Assembly (NCBI RefSeq): GCF_000003195.3
Contig: NC_012878.2
Coordinates: 20,436,641 to 20,500,640, forward strand
DNA length: 64,000 nucleotides
Direction: 5' to 3'
Origin: Sorghum bicolor
Taxonomy: Eukaryota > Streptophyta > Magnoliopsida > Poales > Poaceae
The notes under the pieces were generated by a model. It was not told the origin of the DNA. It searched no databases and saw only the letters and a program-made list of their open reading frames with translations. Both the position numbers and the translations under genes were made by a program. Position 1 is the stretch's first letter, and every line of letters begins with the position of its first letter. Below are positions 55,850-64,000 of the stretch, one piece after another.

Positions 55850-56091
55850 GAACTTGGTTGTAATAATCTTAAGCACTCCGAGGTATTTGATGAAGGTTGT
55901 AAATTGGATGTAACTATGGGTGGTAACCGTTGAACTTATTACGGTCTTGGCTGTATGTGCGATATATGGTTTGAAATCCTTCGAGATTTCACGGACTACC
56001 GGGATTATATGGGCTTAAGCTTGGTAGTTTGACTGTGCAGATGGTCACTATTAAGCTTAATCTCTTATAATTTGGGCGGTTCTATTACAGC

Positions 56092-56103
56092 TGGCATCGG
56101 AGC
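56092..56103 (+). other. E7 primer binding site (initiator-Met tRNA type)
   Basis: TGGCATCGGAGC, the same two-base variant as in E2. Confidence 0.82.
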
Positions 56104-56875
56104 AAGGTTAGCGAGTTACTGTTCATAAGTACGTTCTAAACTAAACTTAAACTGGATTAATAAAAGATTATTGTTAATTAAATGATAATCAAGGTGTCAA
56201 ACTAAGTTTTTAGACTCTAAGGTGCCAAGGTCATATCCTTTATGCCCACTTAAGGACACTAAGGTGGCTAGTTAAGTACTGACTTGGGGGTTAATGCATC
56301 ATATTTCTATTTCGTCGCTCATACGGCGTGCAATAGTATGAGTACCATTCATTTGAGTGGTAATGTATGGATCAATTCTTCCTCTACGTCTCGGTAAGTG
56401 GGTGCTGTGAGAGCATGATCGGATACACTACCGATCTAGGGAAGTGTTGTTAGGTGCTGTGTCATACACACATGTTTGGTGTGCCTGGGAACAGTACCGT
56501 ATGTTGGGAGATTCCGTCCTGAGAGGCAATGCCGTCACTAGGGCGATGATGTGGGTAGTAACACGCCATATGCATGGACGGGGTGTCTATGCATGTGGGG
56601 TGTGTAGATTTAAATTCTTGTTCTGCATGTTCATACTATCGTTGGGCTGAAATGAGTTTTCTGCAGGTACCCTAACCACGCTCCCGCCTAGAATGCTAGT
56701 TACATTATGAGAGAACGTTGTGTGCCACCGTATATACCGATCAGTGTTAACTTTTGTTCCTATGTTTGTGAGATCGTAAGTTCGTGCATGCATCATGTTT
56801 ATTTCATATCATTGCTTACTTCCCTCCCTTAAAGTAAATCTGTCTCAATTTTAATTAAGTTAATAAAAGGTACTC
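56104..56875 (+). other. E7 leader with candidate intron and conserved 14-mer
   Basis: Non-coding. Candidate intron 56394-56666 (GTAAGTGG to CTGCAG, 273 nt), matching that of E2. GTGCATGCATCATG at 56784-56797, next to GTAAGTTC (56776) as in E4. TACTC at 56871-56875 is the likely target copy for E8. Confidence 0.55.
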
Positions 56876-58157
56876 TGTTGACGGTCCTTAATGCTCATAT
56901 TTAACCATCAACTAATCATGGAAAAGGATCCAAATGCAACCAACACCTAGACTTAGGGTTTTATCTGACAGAATTCCACGAGTTTTGGTGTTTGTCTATT
57001 TCTGCAGGGGGTTATTAGGAAATACGGGGGAAAGGCCGACACGTCGGGTTTACATAGAGATATTAACGTGCTGCGCAATTTTCTACCATCTAGAAGACTC
57101 CAGAAGCCACGGGACCGAAGCGGAGGCCGAGAGGGCTCACGGACAGGGCGCCCGCCCAAGTCCTGAGGGCGCCCGCCTTAGAGTTCTGCCCAATCACGTC
57201 CAAACTCGTGGATCGTGCTCCACTGACCTAAGGGATCAAGGATAACCGTTCAATCAATGTCGGTTTGATCCAACAGTCCATATTCACTTGAAGGGACTAT
57301 AAAACCAGACCCTCTAGCCCCTGGAGATCATACCTCTTCTACAAAATCAAAGCTAGGGTTTCAATTCTTCATCCAAGTAGAGAGGATCCCTCTAGTTCTT
57401 CTAGTTCTGCCTCTAGTTTATCTAGTTCTAGTTCTAGTTCATCTAGTTCTAGTTCTAGTTCCTCAAGTTCTAGTTCTAGTTAGTTCTAGTTGTAATCTAG
57501 AAAATAGGGAGAGAGAAGAGGAGAGCAGTGCAGGAGGAGCCAGATCTATCGGATCTTCCTCAACATTATACTTTTGCAGCAACTGGTTCGTTCTTCATCG
57601 TTCTCCAGGTTCTTCAATTCATAATTCCTGAGTTCTTTAATTACTTTTATTTACATTCAAGTTATTTATTGGATTCCCGCTTGCATCAAGTGCTCTAATC
57701 TTTGAAACATTAGAGTAGTAATTAATAGATTAGACGTGGTGTTTAGTCTTGCAATTACCTGGAATTGCACCCAATCCTGCGGATTGTTGTGGTAGCCTTA
57801 GGGTAGTGACAGCCCTAACGGTCGACGTATTCCACCTCGTTCGGATCGGTGTTTGTAGGACCGTAGTCGCAGCTTCCTAGCCCCCTTCTCATCTCTTTCT
57901 ATGGTTAGTGTTCTGATGTCCCGAAATAGATAATCTTGAAGTAATTCTTGATTCTTAGATCAACTAGAGAACTCTCAGGAAACTTCCTCTCTTCCCACCA
58001 AAAATAATTATATAGTTATCCTTGGGCGATCTTGATTCTTAATTAGTACACTCACGTTCCCTGTGGAAAATCGATACTCTGGAATACTCCCGGGTGAAAG
58101 CTACATCGGTATCCGTGCGCTTGCGGATTTTTCTGTTTGCGTTTAAAATACCCAACA
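56876..58157 (+). repeat. E8 5' LTR (1282 bp)
   Basis: TGTTGACGG to CCCAACA. TATA box TATAAAA at 57298-57304. Contains a TCTAGT-rich microsatellite at 57390-57495. Confidence 0.9.
57390..57495 (+). repeat. (CTAGTT)n-like microsatellite in the E8 5' LTR
   Basis: Repeats of TCTAGT/TCTAGTTC, just downstream of the TATA box. The 3' LTR copy is at 63730-63823 with a shorter array. Peptide frames through it (Leu-Glu repeats on minus) are artefacts. Confidence 0.85.
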
Positions 58158-58164
58158 AGCTTTC

Positions 58165-58182
58165 TGGCGTCGTTGCTGGGGA
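58165..58182 (+). other. E8 primer binding site (tRNA-Asp type)
   Basis: TGGCGTCGTTGCTGGGGA, seven bases after the LTR. The usual Athila-lineage site is TGGCGCCGTTGCCGGGGA; both differences are C to T. Confidence 0.82.
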
Positions 58183-59889
58183 ACGGTAGCTGTGCTAGTT
58201 TCGAACCAAGTCGTCCGTGTATCCTTTTTATTTTCCTTGTTTACCACACTCATCTTATCATTTTCACCATACCACATGGATTTCACTCTAAGCATTAATG
58301 AGCATGGAATCTATTTCATAGCCACTTCATTTACTCCATGCTCATATGCAACATCTTCCCAATCCATTGGTTTTTTTCAACATCACCACATTCAAGATCT
58401 CCAACCCCCTCATTCTTTCTATTTATAAAAACTTTAAAAGGGCGGTTGTCGATGCATATGTCTATAAGAAATATTGCAGATCTCGTTGAGTTGATCTTGA
58501 TATAGGTCAGCGTTGGAGGGGAAACCACTTCGCCGACATAAATTGATGGTTTCCCAAGGACAAGCTTAGTGTCCTAAAATAAGCACTGATCAGATCATGA
58601 CATGAGCTTTTAACTATTTGCAACATTACCTTGTGTGTTGAGCATATAAGGATAATTGTAAAAAAATTCCTTCGGGTATTCTTGTCACTAACCTTTCTAG
58701 GATTGGAGCAAGAAGATCAGATGAATGACAAGCACAAGGTATGTCCAACCAATTATCATACAACATTGAATTAAATTCATCCAAACTTGAATTTTGCAAA
58801 ATTCATGCTTGGGGGAGTACTTTACATGAAACATCCTTTGCCATGTTGCTATGTTGGTTGTCCCTACCTTTAAGACATGCTCAATTTTGTTAAATACTAA
58901 TCACACTACTTCATCTGCACTTGAGTAGATCTCTATAAATGCTCTCATGCTACCATTATTTGCTTTAGTATATGTCTAGGTTTGGAGTAGTTTCATTTTT
59001 CTCTTAATTAAGCATGGTGCTTAGTTAGGAATGTTGATCTTACTTCCAAGGGAGTTTAAATTCAGCATGATTCTTAGGTTAAAATGCCCTCCTAAATCAA
59101 ATTAGACATGGTGTCTAGGTTGATTTTTGAGCCGATAGTATGCTATAGTAGATATTGGATATTTTGTTGGACTAACCCCTGCAGGAAAACTTTCAATATC
59201 AACCTGGGAAGTCCTGAGATACAAACGCACATTGGAGATAAAGGAGACACATGAAGTTTAACAATTTACACAAGGAAGACATAGCTCACAAGAGATGATC
59301 CATGGAGGGTGCCACAAACACGATGCACAACCGATAAGAAAGGGAAGCTACCACAAGGTGATACTGTACCATCACTCTTCAAGTAAGGTAACATCTTAAG
59401 GTACTTGACTATCAATTTTTATAAGTTTCTCCTTGGTTCTTCCGTTCACATGAATAAAAGAGACAAACATGTATTATTTACAACTCTAGATTAACCAACC
59501 CAATCGATTCAACATGTTTAGTCCTTCCACCTTTGTGATCCCACACTCCTAATCATATAAACTAAAATGTTGCACACACAATCTTTGAATGATATATATA
59601 TATATAACATAAGTATAGATAGATTATCTTTCCATTTGGGTGAGCGATCTGATCTGACAAATGTTTTAAATGCTACACTCATGATGTTATTATCCATCAA
59701 CTTTGTCTTGCTCTCTATGCTTAAGGATAGAGAAAAATAAATACACTTTTGGTTCTGTTGTTGTTTTCCACCAACAGGGCCCATGCACTTGATCTCTACC
59801 TTGTCTCTATGAGCAGGTACACTTCGAGCAAGATATGAAGGAGTTTTACAACTCCCAGACTCCACTAAGTGAAGAACCTAGATCTACGA
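58183..59889 (+). other. E8 interior without recognisable gene
   Basis: AT-rich. The only noted signal is GCTTGGGGGAG at 58807-58817, identical to the core of the PPT. I see no gag capsid homology. Confidence 0.6.
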
Positions 59890-60065
59890 GCACAAACACA
59901 CTGGAGATACTGGACACTCAGGCAATCACTGCCCTGAGATGCTTGAGGACGTAAACTACATCAAAAACAACAACAACAACTACTACAACTATCCTCAACA
60001 AAATCAATGTTGGAATCAACAGAGGCCTAACTACTCAGAGAGGCGATCCAAGATGCCCCGTCATC
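59890..60065 (+). pseudogene. E8 gag zinc-knuckle remnant
   Basis: The plus strand encodes GHSGNHCPEML followed by an Asn/Tyr/Gln-rich stretch (KNNNNNYYNYPQQNQ), typical of the end of Athila-type gag. The upstream Cys pair of the knuckle and the capsid are missing or unrecognised. Confidence 0.7.
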
Positions 60066-60080
60066 CCGATCTCCATCGGC

Positions 60081-60347
60081 ATGCTTGCAGATCGGACGCT
60101 AAGTTCCCCAAAGGGAATATTGAAGAACCTCTACGTCCGAGTTGGTACCCTATCCGCTCCAGCAGACTTCGTGGTGATAGAGACTGATACTGATGAGAGG
60201 GCACCCATCATCCTAGGGAGGCCATTCCTGAACACCTCAGGAGCTGTCATCTACGCTAGTGGTGCCAAGATCAGTTTCTACATAAAGGGAAGGAAGGAGA
60301 CGTTTTTCTTCAAGAACAAGATTACACAAATCCCAAAGCAGTCCTGA
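60081..60347 (+). pseudogene. E8 protease module 1 (C-terminal half)
   Basis: An 88-codon frame with MLADRTLSSPKG, PADFVVIETD and PIILGRPFLNTSG, the C-terminal half of an Athila-type aspartic protease. The active-site DTG half is absent in front of it. Ends in TGA before module 2. Confidence 0.8.
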
Positions 60348-60392
60348 CATGAACCAAGGAAGAGGACCAACAGGAGGAATAGGAACAAGCAA

Positions 60393-61057
60393 ATGTGGAC
60401 CGAGTCAGCTAAGATGGTCACTACAGCTCAAGGAGGTCAAGATCGTCGACTCAAGTCACCTTTCTTGATCAAGAAGGACGACCCTAGTGTTCCAAGCATC
60501 GAGTGCACAATCAACGGATACTCTGTTCAGAAGACAATCTACGACACTGGATCTGATGTCAACATAATGGCCGCAGTCACTTATCAGCTCCTGCATGGAA
60601 CCATGTCACTACAACCAACATACACTCAGCTCCAGATGATTTTCAGGTCATTGACATAGGAGAAGTCGAGTACGATCCACCCACCATCCTTGGAAGACCG
60701 TTCCTCAACACTATCAAAGCCATTATCTATATTAGAACCAGAGAAGTCCACATACATTTCCCCTCTAAGAAGGTACGCCGCTATTTTACTGACCCTAACT
60801 ATATAGTTGAAGATTCTAAGCAGGTCAGGATAAGAAGAAGACGACGCAACCGCAACCAGAGGAGGCAAATCATCAAGGACGGATGGGCAGACTACGAAGG
60901 AGAAGTGATAAGGTCTCAAGACATACAATTTGAACAGAACTGTCCTGAGGAGACCGTAGCACCGAGTCAGGTGTGGAGAGAGAAGATAGTTATACACGAA
61001 GAGGAAGCAGCGCTGGAACCACCGACTACGCCATCCAGCGAATCCCATGACGACTGA
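60393..61057 (+). pseudogene. E8 protease module 2 with basic tail
   Basis: Begins with a linker, then IYDTGSDVNIMA (active site with flap-side residues), a frameshift near 60635-60650, then PPTILGRPFLNTIK and HIHFP. After this come a basic stretch (RIRRRRRNRNQRRQ) and an acidic end (HEEEAALEPP) to TGA at 61055-61057. A second ILGRPFLNT within 500 bp makes the protease partly duplicated. Confidence 0.78.
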
Positions 61058-63202
61058 GAAAACAGAGAGTCCCGTTCGGAAGACTTAAAAACACCGAACG
61101 CCTTGCCAAGAGGTAAACTTGGTAGTCATCTTTTTCCTTTCAATTATTTTAAAATAGTTTGCTTAGTTAATCAGGTTCATATCATCTTGAAAAGAAAATA
61201 AAAATGTTAAAAATAGTAAGCCCCATGTGAGTATGCTCATGGCATAAAACCCATAAGTACATTCATTGTGGTGGCGTAAAAATGAAATAAATATATTCCT
61301 ATCCTATAAAAATAAAAATAAATTTATGATCCTACTAAAGAGAGTAACATTTATAGAGGAGGCTCAACATGATAAAGGCTAGATATTTATGCTAACACTT
61401 AACTAGTTCCACAAAGCTTTGTTGTCTATTTGAGCTCCAAAAAATTCAAGGATCAAAGAAGACTAGCAGACGGAGGACATCCTAATCGCTGTCAGGGTGC
61501 TGCCAACATTCAAATATACCTCCGCCACATGCTAGCTACATGAGAAGGAATTACGGCAAAATCCAGCTTGGGGGAGAACACCCCCATTTATCCAGCTAAG
61601 TGTTCTACTCACATTTATATTTTACTCAAATAATAAAAAGATGCATAATCATAAAAACCCAAATAAAGATTTTGTGCTTATATATATATATATATCTTTG
61701 CTTAGTTTGCTAAATAAATAAATAAATAAAGTCTGCTATGAACCCTCATGATAAGCTCTCACATGGAAATGATGAATTGTTGCTCTGCCATGACTAGTTC
61801 TCAGAATTGAAATCTCTCTCAAGTTTAGGCTTGACTGTTATGAATTAAGATTTGCTCTAAACCTGAACTTGTGGGGAGAATACTTGATCTAAAGTCTAAG
61901 TCGTTAATGGATACGATATGGGAAGGTTGAGTTGCTGTTTATCTGTTCCTAGAGATGCTAGAATTCTGGAGAATTTTATCTTTAAAAATCTTTAAAATGT
62001 TACATGATGAGTTCCTGTATGATGAGAGTTTAAATTCCTACCACAGCCATATATACATGCTTATTAGACTATGAACCACTCATTTACTTTTTACTACTTA
62101 TGAGCATTGAGTGTGGTCAAGCTGTGTAGACCCTTAGGAGCTTGTCATGTGGTTAAAATCAAGATTCACTTGCACGTTCACTCACACATGCTGCTTCTAC
62201 TCCGGAAGTACGCATCCACATATATCCACCCATTTCCATCTCCAGAATCACCTAAAAATATTCTACTCCTAATCCGGGAGAGAATAGCCAAAAACATTTC
62301 TGTTTTCCCCTGTGAAATAAATGCTCAAGTTATCTTGTTACTACCACTTGCTACATTATCTCATGAGATGAGTACTCTAAAAAAAGAGAAAAATACGAGG
62401 AAATAAAAAGGGGCAAGTGCCCGGAACCTCGAAGAAAAAAAAGTGAGACGAGAGGTAAAAATGGACAAGTGTCCGACAGTAGAATTAGGGGTACAAGATA
62501 CCCACCTGAGAGAAAAGAAAAAAAAGAGAGCATCTCATTCTCCTCAAAAAGTTTCAAAAGAGCAAGAAAGGTATGTATCCCCTCAAAAGAGCAAAAGTAG
62601 AATTAGACTTTCACCATTATTATCACCATCATCACCATGCACTATTCATTCGCCACACATGCACATCTTGATTTGACTTATTGACTTGTTCTTCTCATGG
62701 TTTGACTATGCAATAAATGTCTTGTAAGTATGTATTAGCTGTCTCCCACCTATGAGCCCCAGATATCAAAAACCTTATTAGAGTAGGGTGAGAGAGAAGG
62801 CAATGCTACTATGCCTCATACCAAAAATACCACATACTTTGAGAGAAGGCATACACCATTACTACCTTGGTAAGGATCCAGAAATACCACAAATGAGAGA
62901 CTAGAGAGAGTCATATAAGGAATCTCTGAGTTTTATTTGAAAATTTGCAAAAACTACAGAGCTATAGTTAATCAAGAACAAGAGACATGGCGCTTGACCA
63001 GACCGTTCTATCTTTTAACTGCTCAAGACAAAAGTGACGGTTGCAAGTCCCATGGTGGAAGGTAATACGAGTAAGTTTAAATTTTAACAGTTTACCCTAA
63101 CCCAGAGATGAGATCTTGTTTGAACGCATGTGTATCTTTAAGGCATGAAACCACTGCAAAAACTCTTGAGTTCATATTTGCTCAGGGACGAGCAATGGTT
63201 AA
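61058..63202 (+). other. E8 3' non-coding interior
   Basis: No gene. Contains GCTTGGGGGAG at 61566-61576, a (TA)n run at 61679-61697, an (AAAT)n run at 61710-61731 and purine-rich blocks near 62380-62530. RT or integrase homology is not seen in any frame. Confidence 0.65.
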
Positions 63203-63215
63203 GCTTGGGGGAGCT
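63203..63215 (+). other. E8 polypurine tract
   Basis: GCTTGGGGGAGCT directly before TGTTGG of the 3' LTR, preceded by GGGACGAGCAATGG as is usual in Athila-like elements. Confidence 0.85.
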
Positions 63216-64000
63216 TGTTGGTGGTTCTTAATGCACACATTTAACCATCAACTAATCATGGAAAAGGATCCAAATGCAACCAACACCTAGACTTAGGGTT
63301 TTATCTGACAGAATTCCACGAGTTTTGGTGTTTGTCTATTTCTGCAGGGGGTTATCAGGAAATATGGGGAAAGGCCCACACGTCGGGTTTACATAGAGAT
63401 ATTAACGTTCTGCGCAATTTTCTACCATCTAGAAGACTCCAGAAGCCATGGGACCGAAGCGGAGGCCGAGAGGGCTCAGGGACAGGGCGCCCGCCCAAGT
63501 CCTGAGGGCGCCCGCCCTAGAGTTCTGCCCAATCACGTCCAAACTTGCGGATCATGCTCCACCGACCTAAGGGATCAAGGATAACCGTTCAATCAATGTC
63601 GGTTTGATCCAACGGTCCATATTCACTTGAAGGGACTATAAAACCAGACCCCCTAGCCCCTGGAGATCATACCTCTTCTACAGAATCAAAGCTAGGGTTT
63701 CAATTCTTCATCCAAGTAGATAGGATCCCTCTAGTTCTTCTAGTTCTACCTCTACTTTATCTAGTTCTAGTTCTAGTTCATCTAGTTCTAGTTCTAGTTC
63801 CTCTAGTTCTAGTTCTAGTTGTAATCTAGAAAATAGGGAGAGAGAAGAGGAGAGCAGTGGAGGAGGAGCCGGATCTGTCGGATCTTCCTCAACATTATAC
63901 TTTTGCAGCAACTGGTTCGTTCTTCATCGTTCTCCAGGTTCTTCAATTCATAATTCCTGAGTTCTTTAATTATTTTTATTTACATTCAAGTTATTTATTG
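63216..64000 (+). repeat. E8 3' LTR, cut by the window end
   Basis: Aligns with 56876-57674. TATA box TATAAAA at 63637-63643. Scattered substitutions (for example GACGG/GGTGG at the start) and a shorter microsatellite. Confidence 0.92.

Larger units (their letters stand above)
52317..56089 (+). repeat. E7 5' LTR (3773 bp)
   Basis: TGTAACACCCAAGG to TCTATTACA, followed by a PBS. AT-rich with a GC-rich island at about 52780-53640. Peptide blocks at 54506-54633 and 55668-55849 and hairpin at 55610-55667. Frames in the GC island are not called. Confidence 0.85.
52317..64000 (+). mobile_element. E7: Tekay-type element, 5' part, hosting E8
   Basis: A plus-strand 5' LTR (52317-56089), PBS and leader up to 56875, where E8 is inserted. 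Internal coding and the 3' LTR lie beyond the window. Leader and LTR landmarks match E2, so both belong to related families. E8 occupies 56876 onward. Confidence 0.82.
56876..64000 (+). mobile_element. E8: Athila-like, non-autonomous element
   Basis: 5' LTR 56876-58157, tRNA-Asp-type PBS, internal region 58158-63215, PPT and most of a 3' LTR. Internal coding is limited to a gag zinc-knuckle remnant and protease modules; no RT, RNase H or integrase is seen in the 5-kb interior. It therefore depends on another element for mobility. LTRs are similar but not identical by eye. Confidence 0.88.

Noticed and set aside
63708..63911. A Leu/Glu repeat protein on minus
   Set aside because: Translation of the CTAGTT microsatellite in the E8 LTR.
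1..64000. Host genes, tRNA genes, CRISPR arrays or bacterial signals
   Set aside because: Every convincing coding stretch is retroelement-derived; short repeats are minisatellites in LTR or 3' regions without spacer structure.

Overview
The window is repeat DNA from a grass-type plant genome. I find no host gene, tRNA, rRNA or CRISPR array. Everything recognisable belongs to eight LTR retrotransposons of the Ty3/Gypsy superfamily, named E1 to E8 here. Three lineages are present: Tekay/Del-type chromoviruses with about 4-kb LTRs and a chromodomain (E2, E3, E4, E7); Tat-type elements with a convergent multi-exon extra gene of the 'putative gypsy type transposon' family, PF04195 (E1, E5, E6); and one Athila-like non-autonomous element (E8). 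This combination points to Poaceae. The species cannot be read from the sequence.

The elements are nested. E3 (coding on minus) is the oldest platform: its 3' LTR remnant is at 8476-10072, its pol 3' half at 10073-11792, and its PR-RT half at 37896-39694. E4 (plus, 11793-37895, target duplication AAATA) split the E3 RNase H. E5 (minus, 17707-29687, target duplication CAGAC) split the E4 gag. E6 (minus, 39695-52316) entered the E3 gag. E7 (plus, from 52317) entered the E6 gag. E8 (plus, from 56876) entered the E7 leader. On the left, E2 (minus, 2627-8475) sits in the E3 3' LTR, and E1 (plus, 1-2626) sits in an E2 internal ORF. Maximum depth is four.

E5 is the youngest. Its two 462-bp LTRs differ at one base by eye. 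Its pol (RT, RNase H, archaeal-type RNase H, integrase) is open, and its convergent six-exon extra gene is intact: the six exons sum to 2799 nt with matching phases. Its gag has a homopolymer frameshift, and an amber codon separates protease from RT. E4 keeps every domain but carries several stops and shifts. E1, E2, E3, E6, E7 and E8 are partial or decayed.

The least explained signals are: (1) two short conserved peptide-coding blocks with splice-like borders, plus a conserved hairpin, inside LTRs of three diverged Tekay families; (2) a repeated polypurine-tract-like motif in the 3' region of the Tat elements; (3) the same amber position at the PR/RT junction in two Tat families; (4) three identical PPT-like 11-mers and a doubled protease module in E8.
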